A DNA stretch of 64,000 nucleotides from Lentibacillus salicampi (GTDB taxonomy: Bacteria > Bacillota > Bacilli > Bacillales > Amphibacillaceae): assembly GCF_004565465.1 (NCBI RefSeq), contig NZ_SRHY01000005.1, forward strand, positions 1 to 64,000, given 5' to 3'. The stretch's first letter is position 1. Every line of letters begins with the position of its first letter. Position numbers and translations under genes: made by a program. Under the pieces are notes generated by a model. It searched no databases, was not told where the DNA came from, and saw only the letters and a list, made by a program, of their open reading frames with translations. Below are positions 32,935 through 42,724 of this stretch, one piece after another.

Positions 32935-34798
32935 TAATGTCATCCGCAACAAGCGTCTGTACGCCGCCTATTTTCTGAGCAGTCTGTTTACGGTAATGGT
33001 CTTTTTTACATTTGCTATTTTTGCCTTTCACCCTGCTTTTTTTGATGGGTCCATCCGTGGGGAGATACTGTACGGCATGACAATCGCAGGCGGGGTTATT
33101 TACGTGTTTTCTTTTTTCTTCGTCCTGTATTCAATGAGCTCATTTTTGCAATCGCGCAAGAAGGAATTTGGGTTGCTGATGATGCAGGGGATGTCCACAA
33201 GGCAAATTCGTCTGATGGTCTTTATGGAAAATATGTTGATTGGCTTTTTTGCGACCCTGGGCGGAATTTTGTTTGGGCTTGTGTTTGCCAAGGCGATTCT
33301 TTTGTTTGCCGAAAATGTACTGATTATTGATGAATCTCTTCATTTTTATTTTCCTTTAATGGCCATCATCGTCACGTTTGTATCGTTTATTATACTGTTT
33401 TTGTTCATTTCACTGTTCGTGTCCTTTATTCTGCGGACGCGGAAACTGGTTGATCTAATCAAGGCTGATAAACAATCAAAAGGCGAGCCGAAAGCATCGA
33501 TTGCACTGGCGATCATCGCGGTGGTACTGCTTGCCTCAGGTTACGCGACGGCTCTGTATGTGAAGGGCCCTTTGGTTGTAATGGCAATGCTGCCGGTCAT
33601 CGTTGTAGTGGTTATCGGAACGTATTTGTTGTTTACCCAATTGAGTGTTTATGTGATCCGGCAGTTGAAAGAAAGAAAAGGTGTTTTTTGGCGGAAAACA
33701 AATATGGTGCTTTTCTCGGATTTGTCATTTCGCATGAAAGACAACGCACGCACGTTTTTCATGGTAGCCATTATTTCCACTGTTGCTTTCAGTGCGATTG
33801 GGTCGCTGTATGGATTCCAGTCGTTTTTTATGAGAGGAATTGATGAGGCGAATCCCTTTTCCTTTGAGTATACATCATCCGCGGATGCTAAAGAAGAAGA
33901 TATGCAAAAGGAAGTTCGTTTCATTGAGAAAGCACTCGATAAACATGAGATTAAGGGTGATTCCAGCGTCATCGATAAGACATACTTCAGTCAGAATGAT
34001 GGTGAAGTGATGATTACCAGCGAAACCAGCTACAATCGTTTTGCTGATTTACTCGGAGAAAACAGGGTGCGTATCGATGATGATGAAGCCGTGGTCATCA
34101 CAGATAGCTCCAAAGTGATGGCTCCCGGGAGCAAGGTGGACAGACTCATGGATAGTCCAGTGAAGCTTAGGGATGGCACAACGATTAAACCCGATCGGAT
34201 GCTTGATGAGCATGTTTTGCCTGAAATGTATTCCTATTATGTGATCAGTGATACCATGTATGAAAAGCTGCCGGAGCCGGCTTCGGTTGAAACCACCCGT
34301 GTTTGGGCTGCGGACGAAGGTCAGGAAGATGCGCTCGTCCAGGCGGGTGAAGAAATATTTGACGTTATAGGCGGTTATAACTTTGCAGCGATCGATTATA
34401 CCATTTATCAGGTCAATAAAGTGTACGGTCCAATTTTGTTCATCGGGCTGTTTATTGGCATTGTGTTCTTTGTGTCGGCCGGCAGCTTCCTGTACTTCAG
34501 GTTGTACACAGATCTTAATCAGGACAAGGAGAAATTCAGGATGATTGCCAAAATGGGTTTGACGAATAAGGAACTGAAAAAAGTTATCAATCGTCAGACA
34601 GCACTCCTGTTTTTTGCACCGATTGTTGTTGCGCTGGTTCACGGAGCTGTTGCCTTGACTGCTCTGTCACATATGTTTGATTACACACTTATAAACGAGT
34701 CGGCAATGGTGCTTGGCACATTCACTGTGATACAAATCATCTATTTTCTTATTGTCCGACACTTTTATACAAAACAAATCAGACGTGCTGTTTATTAG
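32903..34798 (+). CDS. BceB-type ABC transporter permease
   Basis: Large permease of 631 residues, close to the usual 640-660 of BceB. The N-terminal FtsX-like half has helices up to about residue 290. A large extracellular domain follows (about 310-515, rich in charged residues, from GFQSFFMRGIDEANPF to YTIYQVNKVYG). The last three helices end at VRHFYTKQ. The extracellular domain decides which peptide is recognised, and its sequence does not tell me the ligand. Start overlaps the ATPase gene; GGGAGGGGATGACA contains the ribosome binding site. No terminator was found downstream. Confidence 0.9.
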   Translation: MTVTFRQFAINNVIRNKRLYAAYFLSSLFTVMVFFTFAIFAFHPAFFDGSIRGEILYGMTIAGGVIYVFSFFFVLYSMSSFLQSRKKEFGLLMMQGMSTRQIRLMVFMENMLIGFFATLGGILFGLVFAKAILLFAENVLIIDESLHFYFPLMAIIVTFVSFIILFLFISLFVSFILRTRKLVDLIKADKQSKGEPKASIALAIIAVVLLASGYATALYVKGPLVVMAMLPVIVVVVIGTYLLFTQLSVYVIRQLKERKGVFWRKTNMVLFSDLSFRMKDNARTFFMVAIISTVAFSAIGSLYGFQSFFMRGIDEANPFSFEYTSSADAKEEDMQKEVRFIEKALDKHEIKGDSSVIDKTYFSQNDGEVMITSETSYNRFADLLGENRVRIDDDEAVVITDSSKVMAPGSKVDRLMDSPVKLRDGTTIKPDRMLDEHVLPEMYSYYVISDTMYEKLPEPASVETTRVWAADEGQEDALVQAGEEIFDVIGGYNFAAIDYTIYQVNKVYGPILFIGLFIGIVFFVSAGSFLYFRLYTDLNQDKEKFRMIAKMGLTNKELKKVINRQTALLFFAPIVVALVHGAVALTALSHMFDYTLINESAMVLGTFTVIQIIYFLIVRHFYTKQIRRAVY

Positions 34799-34799
34799 C

Positions 34800-35650
34800 T
34801 GTTTCTAAACGTTACTTTTGACGTAAAAACCATAAACTGCGACGTAGATTGAGATGGTGGTTGGATTGCCGCTACGGAAATACACTACGCTTTCCGGGGG
34901 CGGCTGGTGAGCCTCCTCGTGCTCGTCGTGTTGCAAGTGATTGCGAGAAGTAGCACTCCTCGCAGGACGAAGCATACTCATGGAAGCTTTGCTTTGTGCT
35001 GGCGCACTGCGGGGTCTCACCGATGCCTCTGCTCCCGCAGGAGTCTCCGTGTATTTCCTCCGCTAGATTTTACGCGCACATCTTGCAAAAGAACAAAATG
35101 CTTTATACCGGAAAAAACCAGATTTCTTAACCATTAAATCGAGAAGCCGGATTATAATTGTCTTGCCGCTGAAACACTTTACTGTATGTTTCCTGCTCCA
35201 TTGCAGCGTTTGATTGGCGCGGAGGACTGTTCCCGAATATAAGGATTCGTCGCTCAGGAAATACACTCGCTTTCCACTGGTTTAAAGTCAATTATATCGC
35301 TAGCGGAGGCAATATACGTAGACTCAATCAGAACAGTCACGTGTCCGAAGACCCCGCAGGAAAGCATGGTTCAAAGGCTAAGAACGCCACGTCCTGTGGC
35401 AACGCCTTTGTGACCAACGTCCTGTTGGCCCGAGGCCGTGCCCATGGAAAGCGACGAGCCAAAGCTTCCGCCGAATACGCTACGAGTTGCGAGGAGTGCT
35501 GCTACTTCGAAAAGTCTTGCAACACGACGAACACTAAGTATATTGCCGGAGCGTTTCAAAGCACTCAGCGGTAATCAGAGTGGCATAAGCCTCTATATGA
35601 AAATTTTCGTTACGTCGCAGTTTATCTCAATTGCGGCGTTTGCTTGTTTT
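34800..35650. repeat. Long composite intergenic repeat region upstream of fumC
   Basis: About 850 bases without a real gene. ATAAACTGCGACG (34831-34843) and CGTCGCAGTTTAT (35609-35622) are inverted near the two ends. Inside, TGCGAGGAGTGCT..CTTGCAACACGACGA at 35488-35530 is the inverted counterpart of 34923-34970. GGAAATACACT.CGCTTTCC occurs at 34877-34899 and again at 35258-35280. It also holds Bacillaceae-1-like copy E (35370-35430) and shares pieces with 6453-6503 and 52672-52735. It looks like several nested or rearranged repeat insertions. Confidence 0.8.
35370..35430 (+). ncRNA. Bacillaceae-1-like RNA motif, copy E
   Basis: CAAAGGC-TAAGAAC-GCCAC-GTCCT-GTGGC-AAC-GCCTTTG, then CCAAC-GTCCT-GTTGG. 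All three helices differ in sequence from copies A-D while pairing is kept, and both loops are GTCCT. It is in sense orientation to fumC. Confidence 0.75.
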
Positions 35651-35743
35651 TTGTGACAAATTTCAGCATTTCCGCTAACACTCGCTTCGTTTCATTTGTT
35701 ACAATAAACTTAACGACATTTTATACATAAGGAGGCAACATAT

Positions 35744-37129
35744 ATGGACTACCGGATAGAAAAAGACACACTGGGTGAGATGCAAGTACCGGCTGATAAA
35801 TATTGGGGCGCTCAAACGCAGCGAAGCAAGCAAAATTTTCCAATCGGCGGTGAAAAGATGCCGGCTGAGGTGATCCGGGCATTTGCAATTCTTAAAAAAA
35901 GTGCTGCCAAAGCGAATAGTGGGCTAGGTTTATTGGATAAGCAAAAAGCCGACGCGATCGGATATGCCGCCGATCAGGTATTAGATGGGAAACTCGACGA
36001 TCATTTTCCATTGGTTGTTTGGCAAACCGGGAGCGGCACACAATCCAATATGAATGTGAATGAAGTCATTGCCTATGTCGGAACCGAATGGCTGAAAGAG
36101 CGGGGGAGTGATACGACACTACATCCAAATGATGATGTCAACAAATCCCAAAGCTCCAATGACACGTACCCGACTGCTATGCACATTGCATTTGTTTTAA
36201 AATTAGAGAATCATGTTCTGCCTGCTGTCAAAAAACTGAAACAAACCATGCATGAAAAGGTTGAAGCCTTTCAGGATGTCGTCAAAATTGGACGCACTCA
36301 CCTGCAGGACGCAACACCCTTGACACTCGGGCAGGAAATCAGCGGATGGCACCGCATGCTGGAAAAATCAGAAACGATGATTTCGGAAAGCCTCAGCTAT
36401 GTCCGTGATCTCGCAATCGGTGGTACAGCTGTCGGCACAGGCTTGAATGCACATCCGGATTTTTCGGAAGCTGTTTCCAAGGCCATCAGTGACGAAACCG
36501 GAAAACCATTTAAATCCGCACCAAATAAATTTCATGCTCTGACAAGTCACGATGAAACTGTTCACGTCCATGGTGCTTTGAAAGGGCTGGCCGCCGATTT
36601 GATGAAAATTGCCAATGATGTGCGCTGGCTTGCAAGCGGACCACGCTCAGGCATTGGTGAAATCACTATCCCCGCAAATGAACCCGGAAGCTCAATCATG
36701 CCCGGAAAAGTCAATCCGACACAAACGGAAGCTGTGACAATGGCAGCGACGCAAGTGATGGGAAATGATGCTGCCATCGGATTTGCAGCAAGCCAGGGCA
36801 ATTTTGAGCTAAATGTCTTCAAACCGGTCATTGCTTACAACTTTCTGCAATCCTGTCAGCTGCTGGCAGACAGTATGCTGTCGTTTGATGAGCGTTGTGC
36901 AAAGGGCATAGAGCCGAACTATGAACAAATTGAAAAATATTTACGGGATTCACTCATGCTCGTAACGGCCCTGAACCCGCATATCGGCTATGAAAATGCT
37001 GCCAAAATCGCAAAAAAAGCATTTGCGGATAATAGCACGCTTAAAGAAGCGGCTGTTGAACTTGAACTGCTGACCGAAGAGGAATTTGAAAAATATGTGA
37101 ATCCGAAAGAAATGACTTATCCGAAATAA
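35744..37129 (+). CDS. fumC: Class II fumarate hydratase
   Basis: Interconverts fumarate and malate in the TCA cycle. The 461-residue protein has the signature [12 protein letters not shown] that marks the fumarase/aspartase superfamily active-site loop. It also has [25 protein letters not shown] and [11 protein letters not shown], which together point to fumarase rather than aspartase. RBS AAGGAGG with normal spacing. The repeat-laden gap upstream leaves only about 90 bases for its promoter. A strong terminator follows. Confidence 0.96.
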   Translation: MDYRIEKDTLGEMQVPADKYWGAQTQRSKQNFPIGGEKMPAEVIRAFAILKKSAAKANSGLGLLDKQKADAIGYAADQVLDGKLDDHFPLVVWQTGSGTQSNMNVNEVIAYVGTEWLKERGSDTTLHPNDDVNKSQSSNDTYPTAMHIAFVLKLENHVLPAVKKLKQTMHEKVEAFQDVVKIGRTHLQDATPLTLGQEISGWHRMLEKSETMISESLSYVRDLAIGGTAVGTGLNAHPDFSEAVSKAISDETGKPFKSAPNKFHALTSHDETVHVHGALKGLAADLMKIANDVRWLASGPRSGIGEITIPANEPGSSIMPGKVNPTQTEAVTMAATQVMGNDAAIGFAASQGNFELNVFKPVIAYNFLQSCQLLADSMLSFDERCAKGIEPNYEQIEKYLRDSLMLVTALNPHIGYENAAKIAKKAFADNSTLKEAAVELELLTEEEFEKYVNPKEMTYPK

Positions 37130-37133
37130 TGCT

Positions 37134-37175
37134 AAAAAAGTGCACTACCTGTAATGACGGTAGTGCACTTTTTTT
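37134..37175. terminator. Terminator of fumC
   Basis: Perfect stem AAAAAGTGCACTACC/GGTAGTGCACTTTTT with a 9-base loop. Confidence 0.92.
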
Positions 37176-37222
37176 ATGACGTTCTGCAGTTTAAACAAGC
37201 AACAATTACCAGTGATTTTTCA

Positions 37223-37251
37223 TGATAAGATTTCGCGATCTGCTCACAATA
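37223..37251 (+). promoter_or_regulatory. Candidate sigma-G promoter of the SASP gene
   Basis: TGATAA, 16-bp spacer, CACAATA resembles the forespore sigma-G pattern (TGAATA, CATACTA). Weak match, supported mainly by the nature of the downstream gene. Confidence 0.35.
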
Positions 37252-37273
37252 ATGCGTACAGGAGGTGATAAAC

Positions 37274-37468
37274 ATGGCTAACAACAACTCAAACCAATTG
37301 GTTGTCCCTGGTGCAGAACAGGCTCTCAACCAAATGAAAACCGAAATTGCATCAGAATTTGGTGTTAACCTTGGTGCTGACACGACTTCCCGTGCAAACG
37401 GTTCTGTCGGTGGTGAGATCACAAAACGTCTGGTTCAATCAGCTCAATCTCAATTTAGTGGACAATAA
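37274..37468 (+). CDS. Alpha/beta-type small acid-soluble spore protein
   Basis: DNA-coating spore protein of 64 residues made in the forespore and degraded at germination. Conserved parts are [16 protein letters not shown], which contains the germination protease cleavage region (EIASEF), and [17 protein letters not shown], the DNA-binding C-terminal segment. AGGAGGTGAT at 37260-37269 fixes ATG 37274. It is evidence that the host forms endospores. Confidence 0.96.
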   Translation: MANNNSNQLVVPGAEQALNQMKTEIASEFGVNLGADTTSRANGSVGGEITKRLVQSAQSQFSGQ

Positions 37469-37510
37469 TAATAATGAATGGCTTCATAAGGAGTACATCT
37501 CCTTATAAAC

Positions 37511-37546
37511 AATAGAGGGAAGTCTACCAATGGCTTCCCTCTATTT
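37511..37546 (+). terminator. Possible terminator of the SASP gene
   Basis: AATAGAGGGAAG/CTTCCCTCTATT stem, followed by TATACAAT rather than a clean T run. Confidence 0.5.
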
Positions 37547-37594
37547 ATACAATCAGTTATTGGTATTTTTTACAATAGCCGGAAATATATACAT

Positions 37595-38698
37595 TTATTT
37601 ATTTCGGATCCGCTGTTCTGTTTCCGCATCAAAGAAAAGTGCCTTGTTCATATCGAAAGCGAGGTCAATTTGCTCGCCGCCGGTAACATCTGAACGGGAG
37701 TCTACCCGGGCAATAAAGTCCTGTTCATTTAGTTTGGAGTAAAGATAGGACTCCGCACCCATTAATTCTGCAACATCGATGGTGGCCGTTATTTTTGTAT
37801 CGGGCGTTGCCTCAATGAACGCGGGCTCATCGTGAATGTCTTCGGGCCGTATCCCCAAAATGATTTCTTTATCCGTGTATCCCTGATCACGTAATATCTT
37901 CATTTTACCTTCAGGAATTTTAATTTTGGCCCCTTCATTTTCAAAGTTGCCATCTTTCAGTTTCCCACTCAAAAAATTCATCGATGGAGAGCCAATGAAT
38001 CCGCCAACGAAAACATTTTCCGGCTCGTCATAAACTTCTTTTGGAGCACCTACCTGCTGAATGATGCCGTCCTTCATAACCACCAGGCGTGTTGCCATTG
38101 TCATCGCTTCTGTTTGGTCGTGTGTCACATAAATCGTCGTTGTTTGCAGCCGTTGGTGAAGTTTTTGAATTTCAGCACGCATTTGTACACGCAATTTGGC
38201 ATCAAGGTTGGACAATGGTTCATCCATCAGGAACACTTTTGCATCACGGACAATGGCCCGTCCTAAGGCGACACGCTGCCGCTGTCCGCCGGATAATGCT
38301 TTTGGTTTACGATCCAAATAACTTTCCAGTCCTAAAATATTGGCGGCATTTTTAACGCGTTGGTCAATTTCGTCTTTTTTGAATTTGCGTAGCTTTAATC
38401 CAAACGCCATGTTATCATACACATTCATATGTGGGTACAGGGCATAGTTTTGGAAAACCATTGCGATGTCACGGTCTTTAGGCGCAACATCATTCATTCG
38501 TTTATCGTCAATGTACAATTCCCCATTCGTAATTTCCTCGAGGCCCGCAATCATTCTTAGTGTTGTTGATTTACCACAGCCGGATGGTCCGACGAATACG
38601 ATGAATTCCTTGTCTTTGATCCCTAAGTTAAAATCATCGACAGCAAGGGCATTTTTGTCATAGGATTTTTGAATATTTTCCATTCGCAATTCAGCCAT
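37595..38698 (-). CDS. msmX: MsmX-type ABC ATPase serving carbohydrate importers
   Basis: ATPase of 367 residues that powers several CUT1 sugar importers. Walker [10 protein letters not shown], signature [14 protein letters not shown], Walker [14 protein letters not shown] and a C-terminal TOBE domain (from about residue 240; [10 protein letters not shown]) are present. GAGGAGGAG precedes ATG 38698; the five codons upstream in the open frame are the ribosome binding site region. No permease or binding protein lies nearby, as expected for this shared subunit. A PucR-type regulator gene lies just upstream on the same strand. Confidence 0.93.
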   Translation of the reverse strand: MAELRMENIQKSYDKNALAVDDFNLGIKDKEFIVFVGPSGCGKSTTLRMIAGLEEITNGELYIDDKRMNDVAPKDRDIAMVFQNYALYPHMNVYDNMAFGLKLRKFKKDEIDQRVKNAANILGLESYLDRKPKALSGGQRQRVALGRAIVRDAKVFLMDEPLSNLDAKLRVQMRAEIQKLHQRLQTTTIYVTHDQTEAMTMATRLVVMKDGIIQQVGAPKEVYDEPENVFVGGFIGSPSMNFLSGKLKDGNFENEGAKIKIPEGKMKILRDQGYTDKEIILGIRPEDIHDEPAFIEATPDTKITATIDVAELMGAESYLYSKLNEQDFIARVDSRSDVTGGEQIDLAFDMNKALFFDAETEQRIRNK

Positions 38699-38807
38699 GT
38701 TTCTCCTCCTCAATATGTAAGCGGTTTAAATTTATTTTAGCTAATTTAGGGAGGTTCAGTAAATGGGAAAAGTGAACAAAGAACCTGGGCTTGTTTGTGC
38801 ATATTGT

Positions 38808-39689
38808 TTATTTTTCCCGATTTATGGCCCGTAACACGATGTAGACAGCGACTGCCTGCTGGAATTCACGTACGTCAATACCTGTTTTGTCCTTAAATTT
38901 ATCAAGACGGTATTGCAGGCTGTTTCGATGCAAGTATAATGCTTTGGCCGTGACAGACCCATTTAAATTACAGGTGATAAAGGTTTCAATCGTTTTAAGT
39001 AAATCAGGGTCATCTGTAGTATCAGCCAGTACTGTTTTGACAAGGTCTTTTCGGATACTGTCATTGGATTGATCGATCAGGATGTATGGAATCGCTTCAA
39101 TATGGGTTATAACTGCTTTTTCGGAGTGTTTTCGTGCAGCGTCAGCACCTCTCAGCAGCATCTGATACCCTTTTTGTGCCTCTTTTAATGAAGTCATCAA
39201 CGCCCCGACGAAAAAACGAATGTTGACGGACAGATCACTCATGAATATGTCTATAATGGCTTCATATGAAATGGGTTCATCCTGATTCTCTTCAATGATG
39301 ATACCTTCATGATCATTCTCCCATAATATCGGCACCTGCTTTGCGAAAAACGCATTCACGGCTTCTTTAAATGAGGCAGGATCGATTTGTTCACGCTGGA
39401 AGGTAAAATAAATAAAACGGTATCTCGCCGCCGTGGAGCGCGGTGTAGTGCCACTGTGGATCAAAGTATGCCATCTTTCTTCCTCGGATGTCATCTCTGG
39501 AACAGTAATGGTATGTGGCACCAGGAAGTGACTCAATAATTGGCTTTCTTTCGTGGTCAATTCTTCTTTGGCAATCCCAATCATCTGATGTTCAGAGGTT
39601 AGAAACCATTGGTAATGGTCTTTTTTATCATCCGTTACGTCCTGATATAAAATAAATGATGAAAAAATTTTGCGGAGTTGTTCGATCAT
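38808..39689 (-). CDS. PucR/CdaR-type transcriptional regulator
   Basis: Protein of about 293 residues. The C-terminal PucR-type helix-turn-helix is clear (LLKTIETFITCNLNGSVTA, then ALYLHRNSLQYRLDKFKDKTG, ending FQQAVAVYIVLRAI). The N-terminal two thirds match no sensory domain I recognise. The frame extends upstream to 39773, but MIEQLRKIF at 39689 is a more natural start; neither has a strong ribosome binding site. Located directly upstream of msmX, so it may control sugar uptake; target and effector are unknown. Confidence 0.78.
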   Translation of the reverse strand: MIEQLRKIFSSFILYQDVTDDKKDHYQWFLTSEHQMIGIAKEELTTKESQLLSHFLVPHTITVPEMTSEEERWHTLIHSGTTPRSTAARYRFIYFTFQREQIDPASFKEAVNAFFAKQVPILWENDHEGIIIEENQDEPISYEAIIDIFMSDLSVNIRFFVGALMTSLKEAQKGYQMLLRGADAARKHSEKAVITHIEAIPYILIDQSNDSIRKDLVKTVLADTTDDPDLLKTIETFITCNLNGSVTAKALYLHRNSLQYRLDKFKDKTGIDVREFQQAVAVYIVLRAINREK

Positions 39690-39844
39690 CAAAACACCAC
39701 TTTCTCCAGTCCTTTTTTCCATTATAGCAGTGTATATGGTCCGTAAAAAATGAAATTTGCAGTTTTCGGCCATTCAGGAAATGCTATACAGTGCTTCAAA
39801 CGTTTGTTATAGTATGTTTAGACAAAGTTGAAGGAGGATCTATC

Positions 39845-40207
39845 GTGCCTAATATTTATGATAGTGCATATGAGTTAGAAAAAGCAATTCGTAACAGCGA
39901 TGAATTCACAAGACTAAAGGATGCTTATGACGCTGTAATGGCTGATGAATCTGCAAAAAAAATGTTTGATAACTTCCGAAATACACAAATGGAATTACAA
40001 GAAAAGCAAATGCAAGGGCAGGAAATCTCTGAAGAGGAAGTTGAAGAAGCCCGCAAAGTTGTTGAACTGGTGCAGCAGCATGAGGATATTTCCAAATTAA
40101 TGGAAGAAGAGCAGCGTTTGAATGTAGTCATCAATGATGTCAGCCGCATCATTACAAAACCGCTTGAGGAATTGTATGGCAATCCTGAAGAAGAAACAAC
40201 TGAATAA
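39845..40207 (+). CDS. yheA: YheA family (YlbF/YmcA-like) protein
   Basis: Small helical protein of 120 residues, close to B. subtilis YheA: YELEKAIRNSDEFTRLKDAY, then ADESAKKMFDNFRNTQ and KQMQGQEISEEEVEEA, ending KPLEELYGN. The related YlbF/YmcA proteins act with RNase Y and in biofilm and competence control, but YheA itself has no clear role. GTG 39845 follows AAGGAGGAT by six bases; the frame upstream to 39791 is not needed. First gene of the stretch colinear with the B. subtilis yheA-yhaR region. Confidence 0.9.
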   Translation: MPNIYDSAYELEKAIRNSDEFTRLKDAYDAVMADESAKKMFDNFRNTQMELQEKQMQGQEISEEEVEEARKVVELVQQHEDISKLMEEEQRLNVVINDVSRIITKPLEELYGNPEEETTE

Positions 40208-40346
40208 ATATCTGACATTTCCCGCAGCGATTTTCGGCGGGATTTATTTTTGGTTTTTCCAGCACATCTTTCTTCAGAAGGCAGGATTTTTTAAACGACT
40301 TCGCGAAAGTATATCACAATGAATATTGTGAAAAGAGGTCGATAGG

Positions 40347-41117
40347 ATGCGTACTATATTATATGAGCGTCAGCATGGCGTGTCGTATGTCTATATGAAT
40401 CGTCCTGAGCGATACAACGCCATGGATAAAAGAATGCTGGCAGAGCTGCTGAATGTCCTTTCTGAGGTGGAACAGAATGATGATCGTATGGTCGTGCTGA
40501 GCGGAAAAGGGAAGGCATTTTCTGCAGGCGGGGACATTGGCATGATGGCTGATTTTGCGGATAAAGCATTTTTTGAAGAAGTCATGCAAACAATTGAAGC
40601 GGTGGCACTGAAATTATATTTGATGCCTAAAATGGTCGTATCAGCTGTTAATGGGTCAGCAGCCGGGCTGGGGCTTTCTCTTGCATTGGCAGCGGATTAT
40701 GTCGTTGCTCATAAGGAAGCCAAAATGGGGATGCTATTTATTGGGATCGGTCTGGTCCCGGATGGCGGCGGACATTTCTGGTTGCGTGAACGGGTAGGGA
40801 CCCAGCGCGCCAAACAATTTATTTGGGAGAAACAGCAAGTTCAGGGCTCAGAAGCACAAGCAATGGGACTTGTCGATGTACTGACCGAACATGACGCGCT
40901 GGAACATGCTACTCATATGGCCGGACAGATACAGGCTTCTCCAATGGCAGCCATGCTGAAAACGAAAAAAATTTATCATCGGAACAACCTCGAGACACTC
41001 AAGTATTACCTGGAAGCGGAACGGAATGCACAATGGGAGCTCCGTCATACAAAAGACCACCAGGAAGGTGTAAAGGCTTTTCAGGAAAAGCGCAAACCGG
41101 TGTTTACAGGGAAGTAA
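40347..41117 (+). CDS. yhaR: Enoyl-CoA hydratase/isomerase family protein YhaR
   Basis: Crotonase-fold protein of 256 residues. The CoA-binding and oxyanion-hole segments are visible as GKAFSAGGDIGMM and VNGSAAGLGLSLALAADY. The position of the usual catalytic Glu in the second segment is occupied differently, and LFIGIGLVPDGGGHFWL supplies the later acidic region. Substrate unknown; YhaR in B. subtilis is likewise uncharacterised. RBS AAAGAGGTCG precedes the ATG at 40347. Confidence 0.85.
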   Translation: MRTILYERQHGVSYVYMNRPERYNAMDKRMLAELLNVLSEVEQNDDRMVVLSGKGKAFSAGGDIGMMADFADKAFFEEVMQTIEAVALKLYLMPKMVVSAVNGSAAGLGLSLALAADYVVAHKEAKMGMLFIGIGLVPDGGGHFWLRERVGTQRAKQFIWEKQQVQGSEAQAMGLVDVLTEHDALEHATHMAGQIQASPMAAMLKTKKIYHRNNLETLKYYLEAERNAQWELRHTKDHQEGVKAFQEKRKPVFTGK

Positions 41118-41227
41118 GCTGCCCGTCCGTCGTCATTTCCTGTTACGACAGTTAAAAGAGGGCATAAATTTCACACGTAATGGCCCCCTTTTACTGTCGT
41201 GTTTCGATTATATATGTGAAGGCAGTC

Positions 41228-41413
41228 TTAACGATGAAACAGTACCAATTTTGCTTCCGGGGAGACACAGCGGTGGGTATATTCACTGTAGCCTTCATCA
41301 GCAAGACGTTTTTGACCCATTTCTTTCGCTTGACCGTTATTGGATGCCTCGAATGTTTCGTTAAGCAGTCTTTCCCCGGTCTTATTAAAAACAGTCAGAA
41401 AATACGTTTTCAC
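41228..41413 (-). CDS. yhzD: YhzD-like small protein
   Basis: Protein of 61 residues starting at GTG 41413, eight bases after GGAGGG; the 11 codons further upstream in the open frame include the ribosome binding site itself. Sequence VKTYFLTVFNKTGERLLNET, then KRLADEGYSEYTHRCVSPEA resembles B. subtilis YhzD. Function unknown. Convergent with yhaR. Confidence 0.72.
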   Translation of the reverse strand: MKTYFLTVFNKTGERLLNETFEASNNGQAKEMGQKRLADEGYSEYTHRCVSPEAKLVLFHR

Positions 41414-42109
41414 ATAGATCCCTCCTTTAAAATTACCACTATTCATTTAAATGTATCATAAAAAGGGTGGAGAGAGAACCCTTTGATGTTTCTGTCTATG
41501 ATGAATCCACATGACTACTGGCTTCATCTGGCAGTTTTCAAAGTGTCATCAGCTGATTAAAAAGATTAGGTAAAACAGTAAATAGAACGTGCATTCGTGA
41601 CAGGGATTTGCTACAATAGCAGTAAAGAAGAATGTCTGTTATCCATGTCAGATGTCAGGTTGTTTAGGTTGCGAATCCTTGTGTTTAAAGTCTTATTTTA
41701 AAAGGATTTCATACCTTCCTGAGCTAACTCGATCGTTATGCAGACGCCGTTTAGAGGTTTCTCAGTGATTCAAACCGGGAACGCTCCAATAAAGTGACTA
41801 AAATGAACGGATAATGCAGGCCAGGTGGCTTGAGCAAAAAGAGAAATCTGCCAAACATGGGTGAACAGCGCGCGAAGTTTTCAGGAATTCAGGAATATTG
41901 AATACGGACTGCTGTTATCAGGCGATAATAATGAAGATCATTAAAGGTTGAATATAGGTGAACTGTGTCTTACCATTGTGAGGAACTTTTTCTGGGGCAC
42001 CTTCATTGAATCAGCAAAATCTGTTCGCATTCCGTCGATATTAATGATAAACTATTTTCAGATAACTTGTTGGTAACAACCTCTTATAAAAGCGTATGGA
42101 GGGATTCCA
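41414..42109. other. Gene-free stretch before the GbsR-like gene
   Basis: About 700 bases with no open frame I can support. Visible: a short inverted repeat AAAGGGT/ACCCTTT (41462-41484), terminator-like when read on the minus strand, and TTGTT-GGT-AACAA (42067-42079) just before the GbsR-like gene, a possible operator. In B. subtilis the ABC genes yhaQP and yhaON lie at this place; this gap may be what remains after their loss, but I see no readable remnant. Confidence 0.5.
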
Positions 42110-42688
42110 TTGCAGAATGACAAAAACACATCAATCGAAGAAGAAAAATACGAAGAATCAATTGAAAAATTTATCCAGGTCATCGCCAAAAATATGAATT
42201 TATATGGTATTACATCTTCAGTAGGACGTTTATATGGTGTCCTTTATTTTTCAGATAAACCGATGACGCTGGATGATATGCGTGATGCGCTGGAAATGAG
42301 TAAAACCAGTATGTCGACAGGGGTTCGTGCATTATCGGATATGAAAATGGTGGAATCAACATTTAAAAGGGGAATCCGAAAAGATTTATACAGGTCAGAA
42401 GAGGACTGGTATAAATCGTTCACGTCGTTGTTTGCGAGCCGTTGGAAACATCATACCGAAACGAATATTGAAGAGGCTGAGGAAACGATACTGGATTTAA
42501 GAAAAATCGCACAGAAAACGACAGATCAGGTGTTGAAAGATAAGATTGAAAGGGATGTAGACAGGCTTAAATATGCCCAGGATTATTACCGATGGCTGAT
42601 GCAATTCATTCAAGTTGTTGAATCAGGTAAGATATTTGAATACATACCGAAAAACATTGTAGAGACAGATAAAGAAAACGATGAATGA
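42110..42688 (+). CDS. GbsR/OpcR-type MarR-like regulator (copy 1)
   Basis: Winged-helix regulator of 192 residues in the GbsR family, whose members repress choline and glycine betaine genes in Bacillus. Core: GITSSVGRLYGVLYFSDKPM, then LEMSKTSMSTGVRALSDM (recognition helix) and FKRGIRKDLYRSEEDWYKSF. Start is TTG 42110, seven bases after GGAGGG. No osmolyte genes are adjacent (yhaM follows), so its target must be elsewhere, possibly one of the two opuA operons. Related to but longer than the copy at 46717-47187. Confidence 0.82.
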   Translation: MQNDKNTSIEEEKYEESIEKFIQVIAKNMNLYGITSSVGRLYGVLYFSDKPMTLDDMRDALEMSKTSMSTGVRALSDMKMVESTFKRGIRKDLYRSEEDWYKSFTSLFASRWKHHTETNIEEAEETILDLRKIAQKTTDQVLKDKIERDVDRLKYAQDYYRWLMQFIQVVESGKIFEYIPKNIVETDKENDE

Positions 42689-42724
42689 ATTAGTTTCTGT
42701 ATAAGATGAAGGGGGAGGAAGCGA

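Noticed and set aside
34805-35656. Several short frames (62-77 codons) upstream of fumC
   Set aside because: They fall in repeat DNA with inverted internal copies, and none has conserved coding features or a ribosome binding site.
41501-41560. Tiny frame starting MNPHDYWLHL in the gap after yhzD
   Set aside because: Nineteen codons with no ribosome binding site; nothing supports it as a gene or a remnant of yhaPQ.
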